Source of the DNA: an uncultured Mucispirillum sp.
Lineage (GTDB): Bacteria; Chrysiogenota; Deferribacteres; Deferribacterales; Mucispirillaceae
NCBI GenBank assembly: GCA_945929285.1
Contig: CAMEOC010000091.1
Span: 1 to 5,518, forward strand
Length of the DNA: 5,518 nucleotides
Direction of reading: 5' to 3'
The notes beneath the pieces are model-generated. The model ran no database searches and was not told where the DNA came from. It saw only the letters and a program-made list of their open reading frames with translations. This document shows positions 1 through 5,518 of the stretch, one piece after another. The number at the start of each line of letters is the position of its first letter. The stretch's first letter is position 1. The position numbers were made by a program, and so were the translations under genes.

Positions 1-1095
1 ATCATCACTTGTTTCCCCTGCAATAAAATCTCTTTGCAGCTGCCCTAATAAGTGGCCTCGTATTTCTATTTCTTTTTCCAGTTTTAATCTATCCATTGCT
101 TCTTCAACTTTCACACAGTCTTCACCATATAAATAGTAAAGGTAGCGTTCAAAGTTGCTGGCAATTTGTATATCCATAGCAGGGCTTATGGTTGGGTGCA
201 CCCTTTCTATACTATAATCGCCAAACTTTACAGCCCTTGTTAATATATTATTGCGGTTTGTAGCTATCATTAATTTTGCTATTGGAAGCCCCATTTTTCT
301 TGCCATATAGCCTGCAAATACATTACCAAAGTTACCTGTTGGCACTACCACATTTATTTCATCGCCCACTCTGTGAACTGTTCTAAAATATATCCAGAAA
401 TAATATACAACTTGTGCTAATATTCTTGCAAAGTTTATGGAGTTTACAGCACCTAAATTGTATTCTTCCTTAAACTCTAAATCATTAAATATTTCTTTAA
501 CTAAATTTTGGCAGTTATCAAAATTGCCACCTACTTCTAAACAAAATACATTGGAAGCTTCTGTGGTTGTCATTTGAAGCTCCTGTACATTGCTTATTCT
601 ATTGGAAGGGTAAAGCATAAAAATATTTATATTTTTTTTGCCCTTAACACCAAATATGGCAGCACTTCCAGTATCGCCACTGGTTGCACCTACTATATTT
701 AAAGTTTGTTTTCTTTTTTCTAAAATATATTCAAAAAGGTTACCTAAAAACTGTAATGCCATATCTTTAAAAGAATATGTTGGCCCATGGTAAAGCTCTG
801 CAATACGCATACCTGCTGCCTTTCTAACAGGTATCATATTTACAGTATCAAACCTGGCATAAGTTTTTTGTATAATATTCATTAAATCCCCAGAAGGAAT
901 ACCCTCCTGGTATCTATTCATAATCTCAAAAGCAAGTTTAGTATATGGAAGCTCTGATAAATGTTTTAAATCTTTCTCATTAAAAAGAGGTATTTTTTCA
1001 GGTATTAATAAACCACCGTCGCTGGCAAGGCCCATCATAACAGCATCTTCAAAAGAAAGGCCAGTAACTCCGCCCCTTGTACTTTTATATCGCAT
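1..1095 (-). CDS. thrC: Threonine synthase, N-terminal 365 residues (runs off left edge)
   Basis: PLP-dependent enzyme that converts O-phospho-L-homoserine to L-threonine, the last step of threonine synthesis, in the cytoplasm. The frame is open from the ATG at 1095 to base 1, exactly 365 codons. The family is usually about 430-510 residues, so the C-terminal end is missing. Visible landmarks: N-terminal segment MRYKSTRGG; the PLP-lysine motif YHGPTYSFKD at 102-111, with K110 the expected Schiff-base lysine; GATSGDTGSAA at 136-146; NSINFARI at 219-226; the phosphate-binding glycine-rich loop PTGNFGN at 252-258; and SPAMDIQIASNFER near 304-317. These are the signatures of the long E. coli/yeast THR4-type enzyme rather than the shorter plant/Bacillus type. 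The start is supported by AGGAGA (1101-1106) 5 nt upstream. A terminator separates it from ndk, so it is probably transcribed from its own promoter. No frameshift is seen. Function is near certain. Confidence 0.96.
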   Translation of the reverse strand, partial: MRYKSTRGGVTGLSFEDAVMMGLASDGGLLIPEKIPLFNEKDLKHLSELPYTKLAFEIMNRYQEGIPSGDLMNIIQKTYARFDTVNMIPVRKAAGMRIAELYHGPTYSFKDMALQFLGNLFEYILEKRKQTLNIVGATSGDTGSAAIFGVKGKKNINIFMLYPSNRISNVQELQMTTTEASNVFCLEVGGNFDNCQNLVKEIFNDLEFKEEYNLGAVNSINFARILAQVVYYFWIYFRTVHRVGDEINVVVPTGNFGNVFAGYMARKMGLPIAKLMIATNRNNILTRAVKFGDYSIERVHPTISPAMDIQIASNFERYLYYLYGEDCVKVEEAMDRLKLEKEIEIRGHLLGQLQRDFIAGETSDD

Positions 1096-1126
1096 AGTTT
1101 TCTCCTAAAAAAAATATTATTTCATT

Positions 1127-1155
1127 ACTATATATGTTATTTTATATTACTGCAA
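1127..1155 (-). promoter_or_regulatory. Candidate sigma70-type promoter for thrC
   Basis: Read on the minus strand, TTGCAG (1150-1155) and TATAGT (1127-1132) are separated by exactly 17 nt. The -10 matches the consensus at 5 of 6 positions; the -35 matches at only 3 of 6. It lies between the ndk terminator and the thrC Shine-Dalgarno, where a promoter is needed. The predicted leader is only about 25 nt, which leaves no room for an attenuator or riboswitch. The region is very AT-rich, so chance -10 matches are common. Confidence 0.45.
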
Positions 1156-1186
1156 GAATAATTTATCTGCTTATATTTTATTGCAT

Positions 1187-1212
1187 AAAAAAACCCGCCT
1201 TAAAAGCGGGTT
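1187..1212 (-). terminator. Rho-independent terminator after ndk
   Basis: A 7-bp perfect stem, AACCCGC (1192-1198) with GCGGGTT (1206-1212), closes a 7-nt loop. On the minus strand it is followed by a run of T (seven T from 1193 down to 1187, the first two within the stem). It lies 23 nt past the ndk stop. The G+C-rich stem stands out against the AT-rich background. On the plus strand the stem is not followed by a clean T run, so it works for minus-strand transcription, ending the ndk transcript before thrC. Confidence 0.9.
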
Positions 1213-1234
1213 ATAAATTATATATTTTCTTTTA

Positions 1235-1651
1235 TTACATTAATTCAATGCCTGAAAAGAAAAATGCCACTTCTTCAGCTGCTGTTTCTGGAGCATCTGA
1301 ACCGTGAACTGCATTATTATCAATATTTTTACCATATAATTTGCGTAAAGTGTTAGCTTCAGCTGCTTCTGGGTTTGTAGCACCCATTAAGTTTCTCCAG
1401 CCTTTAATAGCGTCTTCTTTTTCAAGACACATAACTATGCAAGGGCCTGAGCTCATGAAGTTTGTTAAATCATTATAAAATGGGCGTTCTCTATGAACAA
1501 AGTAAAACCTTTCTGCAATTGCTTTTGTCATGTGGATTTTTTTCATTGCTTTAATAGTAAAGCCTTCTGCTTCTATTCTATCAATAATTTTACCTGCGTT
1601 TTTAGCAGCTACTGCGTCTGGCTTAATAATGGCGAAAGTTTTTTCTAACAT
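1235..1651 (-). CDS. ndk: Nucleoside diphosphate kinase
   Basis: Transfers the gamma phosphate from ATP to other (d)NDPs through a phosphohistidine, balancing cytoplasmic nucleotide pools. The 138-residue length is typical of bacterial Ndk. All expected active-site positions are present: K10 in IIKPDAV, Y50, F58 in HRERPF, R86, T92 in MGATNP, R103, N113, and the phosphorylated H116 in NAVHGSD. In Myxococcus Ndk numbering these correspond to K12, Y52, F60, R88, T94, R105, N115 and H118, a constant offset of two with no internal gap. The start at 1651 has AAGGAGA (1657-1663) 5 nt upstream. The gene lies 104 nt after the cupin gene and is followed by a strong terminator. It may be read from its own weak promoter or by read-through from the mfd operon. 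Nothing in the protein looks unusual. Confidence 0.98.
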   Translation of the reverse strand: MLEKTFAIIKPDAVAAKNAGKIIDRIEAEGFTIKAMKKIHMTKAIAERFYFVHRERPFYNDLTNFMSSGPCIVMCLEKEDAIKGWRNLMGATNPEAAEANTLRKLYGKNIDNNAVHGSDAPETAAEEVAFFFSGIELM

Positions 1652-1656
1652 TTATT

Positions 1657-1663
1657 TCTCCTT
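1657..1663 (-). promoter_or_regulatory. Shine-Dalgarno of ndk
   Basis: AAGGAGA on the minus strand lies 5 nt before the ATG at 1651. It fixes the ndk start, which matches the family N-terminus (four residues before the conserved TFAIIKPDA strand). Confidence 0.8.
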
Positions 1664-1681
1664 GTTTTCTAAGTTTCATAT

Positions 1682-1713
1682 TCTTTACTATGTTTTACTT
1701 GATTTTTCAAGTA
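1682..1713 (-). promoter_or_regulatory. Perfect hairpin/palindrome in the cupin-ndk gap, overlapping a weak promoter
   Basis: TACTTGA (1696-1702) and TCAAGTA (1707-1713) form a perfect 7-bp inverted repeat around 4 nt. On the minus strand it is followed by AAAACATAG, not by a T run, so it does not look like an intrinsic terminator for the cupin gene. One arm contains TTGAAA (1705-1710), a possible -35, with TAAAGA (1682-1687) 17 nt further on as a poor -10. It could be an operator, an mRNA stability hairpin in the ndk leader, or chance. The remainder of the 104-nt gap (1652-1755) holds only A/T runs and the ndk Shine-Dalgarno. Confidence 0.3.
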
Positions 1714-1755
1714 GTTTATATGTATTTATGGCATATTTTATATATTTTTTTAAAA

Positions 1756-2097
1756 TTATCCCATAATTATGGCAATAAAATCTAATGTACCGTTGTTAGC
1801 TTCTAAGCCGTGATATTCCCCTTTATTGCAAAGCATAACATCGTTTACTGTAACTTCCACTTCTTTACCATTATCATTATATATGCCTGTGCCTTCTGTT
1901 ATTATATATATTTCAAAATCATCTATATGCTGATGATAGCCTATGGCAGAGTTTTGCTCTAACCTCATATGGTTAAAAGCTTTTACTGTGCCACCAAGAG
2001 ATTTTAATATGTCGTAAGGAAAGCTAAAAGCCACTCCTTTACCACCACGAGGTGCACTCATTTCCATTGGGTTAATGTCTTGAAATTTTGTAACCAT
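1756..2097 (-). CDS. Small single-domain cupin protein, function unknown
   Basis: A 113-residue protein made almost entirely of one cupin beta-barrel. Cupin motif 1 is clear: G53-Y-H55-Q-H57 with E62 four residues after H57, followed by the turn EGTGIY at 68-73. Motif 2 is less canonical but recognisable around NKGEYHGLE (91-99), with H96. H55, H57, E62 and H96 are the usual metal ligands of the fold, so a divalent metal site is likely. There is no signal peptide or second domain, and no DNA-binding helix-turn-helix. Similar stand-alone cupins serve as isomerases, dioxygenases or ligand sensors, and the sequence does not decide among them. The start at 2097 has AGGGAGG (2103-2109) 5 nt upstream. 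The gene begins 18 nt after the S4-domain gene, so it is probably the last member of the mfd operon. Neighbours give no substrate clue. Confidence 0.85.
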   Translation of the reverse strand: MVTKFQDINPMEMSAPRGGKGVAFSFPYDILKSLGGTVKAFNHMRLEQNSAIGYHQHIDDFEIYIITEGTGIYNDNGKEVEVTVNDVMLCNKGEYHGLEANNGTLDFIAIIMG

Positions 2098-2115
2098 TTT
2101 TTCCTCCCTTTAATG

Positions 2116-2388
2116 TTAAAAATCTATTTCTTTTGTTTTATATTCCAATACTTTTATATATTTTTCTACATCTTTTTTAGGTATGGAGTTTTTTTCTATA
2201 TTTTCTAAAACTTCTATTTTTTTATAATAGTTCCACATATCTATTTCTATTATATCACCCTGCTTAATACTGCATGATGGTTTTGCCTGCCTGCCGTTTA
2301 CTTTAATAAAACCTTCATCACTGGCTTCATTGGCAACTGTTCTTCTTTTTATAACCTGCACTGTTTTTAAAAATTTATCAAGCCTCAT
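2116..2388 (-). CDS. rqcP: S4-domain RNA-binding protein, RqcP/Hsp15 type
   Basis: A 90-residue protein whose first ~50 residues are an S4 RNA-binding domain: MRLDKFLK, then IKRRTVANE, GFIKVNG, AKPSCSIKQGDIIEI. From memory it lines up closely with Bacillus subtilis RqcP (YabO; MRLDKFLK...LIKRRT...), including R2 and R16, which bind rRNA in that protein. In Firmicutes RqcP works with RqcH on obstructed 50S subunits to add alanine tails to stalled nascent chains. The E. coli relative Hsp15 binds similar 50S-peptidyl-tRNA complexes but is longer (about 130 residues), so the short length favours the RqcP form. The C-terminal 40 residues are lysine- and glutamate-rich. The ATG overlaps the stop of the preceding parvulin gene as TAATG, with AAGGT (2395-2399) 6 nt upstream, suggesting coupled translation. 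The domain is certain; the RqcP role is inferred, as no rqcH is visible here. Confidence 0.88.
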   Translation of the reverse strand: MRLDKFLKTVQVIKRRTVANEASDEGFIKVNGRQAKPSCSIKQGDIIEIDMWNYYKKIEVLENIEKNSIPKKDVEKYIKVLEYKTKEIDF

Positions 2389-3329
2389 TATTTTACCTTA
2401 AACTTTTCATTTGATTTTAATACTATTACTGTTTCTTTACTTTTTTTCATCCATTTATCCACAGCTTCTGCAAAAAGCTTTTCCCCTATGGCCTGCCTTA
2501 TTTTTTCTCTTGTTGCTTCATCCATATCATATTTGCTTTTAAATTCTTTCACTAAACATACTGCCCATTTATCTTCATATTTAAAAGGCTTGCTTAATGA
2601 GCCTATAGGTGTGCTTTCCACTGCTTTTTCCATTTCAATAGGCATATAAACTGCATTTTGAAAACCTAAATCGCCACCTAGTGCTGCACTTGTATCCAGC
2701 GAATTTTTTCTTGCCTCATCTTCAAAAGATGCACCTTTTTTTACACGGTTTATTATATTATTTATTTCAGATTTTGTCTGTGCTGTAATTATGCTTATAT
2801 GGTATAAATCTTTAAGGCCCAGTTCGTCCTGTTTTTCATCTGCCATATTTTTAATATCTTCTTCTGTAATAACAATTTGCGGCACACTTATTTTACTGCG
2901 AAGTATCATCTGGCTTTTTATCTGATATTTATACTGCTTTAAACTTAGATTTTGTGATTTTAAAGTTTTTTCAAAATCTGCCATAGATAAATTATTACCT
3001 GCTGCAATTTCTGTGATAGCTCTATCTAAATCTCTATCACTTACCTTTATACCTTCTTTTTCTGCAGCTATTTCCATTACATACATATCTATTAAAAAAT
3101 TAAGTGCCTGCTCTTTATACTGGGCAAGCTGCATATTTCTAGTATCTTCATCTTTTATGGCTATAATCTTCTTATATAAGTCTGGATTTAGCATCTCCAC
3201 ATCATATGAAGTGATTATTCTATTACCCACATGGGCTTCTATTTTATTGATTACTTCTGCTTTTGCTGGAAAAATCTGCCAGGCTAATATTAGAAATAAA
3301 CTCAATATCTGCATTTTCACGAAGTTCAT
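2388..3329 (-). CDS. SurA-like periplasmic parvulin (peptidyl-prolyl cis-trans isomerase/chaperone)
   Basis: A 313-residue exported chaperone. Residues 1-24 form a signal peptide (hydrophobic core ILSLFLILAW, cleavage expected after AKA24). Residues ~25-150 form a SurA-type N-terminal domain beginning VINKIEAHVGNRIITSYD, with the family helices ALNFLIDMYVMEIAAEKEGIKVSD. One parvulin domain spans ~173-262, with GGDLGF at 218-223, SLSKPF at 244-249 and WAVCLVKE. A C-terminal helix (KLFAEAVDKWMKKSKE) resembles the last SurA helix that packs on the N-domain. E. coli SurA has two parvulin domains; this has one, as in many other phyla. The likely role is folding or escorting outer-membrane and periplasmic proteins. 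The start at 3329 is supported by GAGGA (3338-3342) 8 nt upstream. Met6 (3314) is an alternative with a poorer ribosome site but would also leave a usable signal peptide. The gene overlaps the upstream parvulin gene by 86 nt in another frame. Confidence 0.92.
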   Translation of the reverse strand: MNFVKMQILSLFLILAWQIFPAKAEVINKIEAHVGNRIITSYDVEMLNPDLYKKIIAIKDEDTRNMQLAQYKEQALNFLIDMYVMEIAAEKEGIKVSDRDLDRAITEIAAGNNLSMADFEKTLKSQNLSLKQYKYQIKSQMILRSKISVPQIVITEEDIKNMADEKQDELGLKDLYHISIITAQTKSEINNIINRVKKGASFEDEARKNSLDTSAALGGDLGFQNAVYMPIEMEKAVESTPIGSLSKPFKYEDKWAVCLVKEFKSKYDMDEATREKIRQAIGEKLFAEAVDKWMKKSKETVIVLKSNEKFKVK

Positions 3330-4230
3330 CTATCATTTCCTCTATTTTTTTATTTTGTTCTTTATTATAAAGTGTAAAGTGAATATCTGTTTTTAGCTCA
3401 TCATAGCTTGCAGGTTTTGCTTTACCGTATTCTTTTACTAAAAATATATGGTAGCCGTAATCACTTTTTAATATTTCGCTGTATTTGCCTGCCCTTAATT
3501 TAAAGGCCTCTGCAAATATTTCAGGAAAGTTGCCTTCTTCATTTACTAAATAACCTAAATCGCCACCTTCTTCCTTTTCCGGCCCTTCAGAATATCTGCT
3601 GGCTACTTCTGTAAAAGAAAGCCCTCTTTTTAATTCTGCCATAGCTTTTTCTGCCATGGTTTTATCTGTTGTAAATATTTGAAATACATGAGCTTTTTGT
3701 GGCACAGGAAGTTTGCTGTAATTATCCCTGTATGCTTTTCGTATTTCTTCTTCTGTTATATCTATATTTGAGTTTACAGTATCATATATTAATGTTTCTA
3801 TCATAAATTTTTCGCGGAGCATTTTAGAAAGCTCATTGGCATCCGTATTATATGAACCAGAATACACTTTTAAATCCTGTGTGCCAGATTCTGATAAAAA
3901 TGAATCTGTTACACTTCTTATGCGTTTTTCATCTACTTTAATATTTCTGCGTTCTGCTTCCTGCAGTAAAAGCTTATGTTCTATAAAACTGTTTACTAAA
4001 TAATCTTTTATTTTTTGGTTATTATAGTCTGATTCGCTCATTTCCTTTATGGCAACACTGGCAAAACTAAAAAAATCTTTATCGTAAAAAGTCTGCCCGT
4101 TTATTTTTACAAAGGTACTTTTATTATTCAGCACCACCTGCTCTTTAGGTTTTTCTTCCTTTTTAAAAAATGAACAGCCAGAAAGAAGCCCTGTTATTAA
4201 TAATACTGTTATTAAAATATGTTTTTTCAT
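3244..4230 (-). CDS. Parvulin-type peptidyl-prolyl isomerase lipoprotein (PpiC/PrsA-like)
   Basis: A 328-residue envelope foldase. The N-terminus MKKHILITVLLITGLLSGC is a lipoprotein signal with lipobox L16-S-G-C19, so C19 is expected to be lipidated. Ser at +2 would, by E. coli rules, favour the outer membrane, although those rules may not hold here. A charged linker (KKEEKPKE) is followed by a SurA_N/PrsA-like helical domain (~37-170). The parvulin domain spans ~178-268, with KAHVFQIF at 179-186, GGDLGY at 222-227, and the YGYHIFLVKEYG strand containing H261. A short C-terminal helix ends near DELRENADIEF (301-311), where relatives usually stop. The last ~17 residues are a polar tail encoded in the region shared with the next gene. 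The start is 8 nt after the mfd stop. Its Shine-Dalgarno AAGGAG (4244-4249) lies within the last mfd codons at a rather long spacing. It probably acts together with the SurA-like protein downstream. Confidence 0.93.
   Translation of the reverse strand: MKKHILITVLLITGLLSGCSFFKKEEKPKEQVVLNNKSTFVKINGQTFYDKDFFSFASVAIKEMSESDYNNQKIKDYLVNSFIEHKLLLQEAERRNIKVDEKRIRSVTDSFLSESGTQDLKVYSGSYNTDANELSKMLREKFMIETLIYDTVNSNIDITEEEIRKAYRDNYSKLPVPQKAHVFQIFTTDKTMAEKAMAELKRGLSFTEVASRYSEGPEKEEGGDLGYLVNEEGNFPEIFAEAFKLRAGKYSEILKSDYGYHIFLVKEYGKAKPASYDELKTDIHFTLYNKEQNKKIEEMIDELRENADIEFISNISLADFSSKSRSNQ
3338..3342 (-). promoter_or_regulatory. Shine-Dalgarno inside the upstream parvulin gene
   Basis: GAGGA on the minus strand, within the longer purine run AGAGGAA, lies 8 nt before the ATG at 3329. 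It is embedded in codons of the preceding gene (around its residues EEMI). It supports Met1 over Met6 as the start of the SurA-like protein and so supports the long gene overlap. Confidence 0.65.
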
Positions 4231-4238
4231 TATATTAC

Positions 4239-5518
4239 TTACTCTCCTTTAGTTAATAAATATAAATCTCCAAAAAATTCCAGCACTTTTTCAAGCACAT
4301 TTCCTGTGCTAATAGATAAAGCTATTTCATACTCTGAAATAAACCTATACATTATATTTTTACTTTTAGCACATTTTTCAATAAATTCAATATTCAGTTT
4401 TGTTTCTTTTACAAACTTCACTTTTAATGCACCGCTTTTTGAAAGGGTTAGCTTTTCAGAACCTAACATACTGGCATAATTTTTTATAACCATGATATAT
4501 GAAAGGTTTATTATTTCTTCAGGCAAAGGACCATAACCAGTTTCTAACTCTTTTAAAAGCTCATATCTTTTATCATTATCATATATATCTGCAAACCGTC
4601 TATAAAAATCAAACCTAAGGCGTGGATTTTCTAAATAATCTGCTGGAATATAGTATGCAATATTTGAGTTTATCTCTGTATCTGCAATATTTGTATACTC
4701 CCCTCGCATTTCCTGCACCGCTTCTTCTATCATAGCCACATAAAGTTCATAACCTACACGCACCACAAAACCAGACTGTTCTGCACCTAATATATTTCCT
4801 GCCCCACGAAGCTGTAAATCATACATGGCTATTTTAAAACCGCTGCCTAAATCTGAAAGCTGCTGTATTATAGATAATCTTTTTTGAGCCACAGGGTTTA
4901 TACGAGAAAAATCCTGCACCGATAAGTAGCAGTAGCCCCTTCTATCACTTCTACCAACCCTGCCCTTTAACTGGTAAAGCTGGGAAAGCCCAAAATAAGC
5001 CGCATTATTTATTATAATAGTATTAACATTAGGAATATTTATGCCGTTTTCTATAATGGTTGTTGCCACAAGCACATCTATTTCACCATTATAAAAAGTG
5101 CTTAAAATATGCTCCATAGTTTTTGCATCCATTTGCCCGTGAGCATAGTCTACTTTTGCAAGTGGCAGAGCGTTTTTTATCTCCATGGCTACTTCATGAA
5201 TATCAGAAACCTTATTATGCAGGAAAAATACCTGACCCCCTCGCTCTAACTCTGTCCTTATGGCTTTTATTCTTTCATCCTGGCCGTTTATTACTTTTAC
5301 AATAACAGGAAGCCTATTTTCCGGCGGTGTTTCTATAATACTCATATCCCTTATGCCAGATAATGAAAGCTGTAATGTTCTAGGTATTGGAGTTGCTGTC
5401 ATGGTAAGGGTATCTACATTTCTTTTAATGGAGGCTATCTTTTCCTTATGGCTTACACCAAAGCGCTGTTCTTCATCTATTACTAAAAGCCCTAAATCTT
5501 TAAATGTAAGTTCTTTTG
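4239..5518 (-). CDS. mfd: Transcription-repair coupling factor Mfd, C-terminal ~425 residues (start beyond right edge)
   Basis: Mfd is an ATP-driven DNA translocase that pushes stalled RNA polymerase off lesions and recruits UvrA. The open frame enters at the right edge, with its first full codon ending at base 5516; the ATG at 5402 is internal. Numbering from that first codon: Walker B/motif II DEEQRFGV at 14-21, motif III TATPIPRTL at 40-48, motif V ATTIIENGINIPNVN around 151-165, motif VI QLKGRVGRSDRRG at 182-194, the TRG translocation motif LRGAGNILGAEQSG ending near 249, and the C-terminal TRCF/D7 domain over ~278-383 (YIPADYL, RFDFYRRF, YGPLPEE). The TRG motif plus the D7 domain separate it from RecG. 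Full-length Mfd is about 1050-1200 residues, so the N-terminal UvrB-like, RNA polymerase-binding and Walker A parts lie outside the window. It ends 8 nt before the lipoprotein gene and looks like the head part of the operon. Confidence 0.98.
   Translation of the reverse strand, partial: KELTFKDLGLLVIDEEQRFGVSHKEKIASIKRNVDTLTMTATPIPRTLQLSLSGIRDMSIIETPPENRLPVIVKVINGQDERIKAIRTELERGGQVFFLHNKVSDIHEVAMEIKNALPLAKVDYAHGQMDAKTMEHILSTFYNGEIDVLVATTIIENGINIPNVNTIIINNAAYFGLSQLYQLKGRVGRSDRRGYCYLSVQDFSRINPVAQKRLSIIQQLSDLGSGFKIAMYDLQLRGAGNILGAEQSGFVVRVGYELYVAMIEEAVQEMRGEYTNIADTEINSNIAYYIPADYLENPRLRFDFYRRFADIYDNDKRYELLKELETGYGPLPEEIINLSYIMVIKNYASMLGSEKLTLSKSGALKVKFVKETKLNIEFIEKCAKSKNIMYRFISEYEIALSISTGNVLEKVLEFFGDLYLLTKGE

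Noticed and set aside
1096..1186. Attenuator or riboswitch controlling thrC
   Set aside because: The stretch is AT-rich without stable stems, and the likely leader is only about 25 nt.
1187..1212. Bidirectional terminator
   Set aside because: On the plus strand the stem is followed by mixed A/T without a T run, and no plus-strand gene would need it.
1530..1766. Plus-strand reading frame of 78 codons
   Set aside because: It lies antisense to the ndk start and the cupin-ndk gap. The hydrophobic, Phe- and Ile-rich product is what AT-rich antisense sequence gives, and no family motif is visible.
3013..3396. Plus-strand reading frame of 127 codons with hydrophobic stretches
   Set aside because: It is antisense to the two parvulin genes, whose protein features are clear. 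The apparent membrane segments are a by-product of complementing lysine- and glutamate-rich codons.
4219..4479. Plus-strand reading frame of 86 codons
   Set aside because: It is antisense to the conserved C-terminus of Mfd, with no recognisable motif.
5123..5305. Plus-strand reading frame of 60 codons
   Set aside because: It is antisense to the helicase core of Mfd, with no homology that I recognise.
5400..5402. ATG as a possible start of a short helicase
   Set aside because: The same frame continues upstream to the window edge with Mfd motif II (DEEQRFGV). This Met sits directly before motif III (TATPIPR), so it is internal.
1..5518. Mobile element, CRISPR array, defence system, tRNA or rRNA
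   Set aside because: I saw no direct-repeat array, terminal inverted repeats, transposase or integrase motifs, or structured RNA gene. The genes are conserved housekeeping functions in compact order.

Overview
This is an ordinary housekeeping stretch of an AT-rich bacterial chromosome. All seven genes lie on the minus strand, packed head to tail, so transcription runs from right to left. Two parvulin-type periplasmic chaperones (one a lipoprotein, one with a cleavable signal peptide and a SurA-like layout) point to a diderm (Gram-negative) cell. Codon choice leans to TTA, ATA and AAA. Every gene has a purine-rich Shine-Dalgarno sequence. The combination of low G+C, a diderm envelope and an mfd-parvulin-parvulin order would fit Deferribacterota (for example a Mucispirillum-like organism) or a low-GC relative of the deltaproteobacterial groups. 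That placement is inference and weakly held.

Layout in transcription order: the C-terminal ~425 residues of Mfd (cut by the right edge, ends 4239); a parvulin lipoprotein (4230-3244); a second, SurA-like secreted parvulin (3329-2388), whose start lies 86 nt inside the previous gene; a 90-residue S4-domain RNA-binding protein of the RqcP/Hsp15 type (2388-2116), joined by a TAATG stop/start overlap; a small single-domain cupin (2097-1756); a 104-nt gap containing a perfect hairpin; nucleoside diphosphate kinase (1651-1235); a strong intrinsic terminator (1187-1212); a candidate sigma70-type promoter; and the first 365 residues of threonine synthase (1095-1, cut by the left edge).

The five genes from mfd to the cupin are spaced at or below 18 nt and look like one operon. 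No convincing terminator separates the cupin from ndk, so this transcript may run on to the terminator after ndk. thrC is a separate unit. A loose theme for the operon is recovery from stalled machines and misfolded products: Mfd clears stalled RNA polymerase, the S4 protein probably acts on stalled 50S subunits, and the parvulins assist folding of exported proteins. I see no mobile element, CRISPR array, tRNA, rRNA or new defence-type system. The points most worth a second look are the long out-of-frame overlap between the two parvulin genes, the mfd to RqcP-like linkage, and the hairpin before ndk. No stretch longer than 300 bases lacks a gene.
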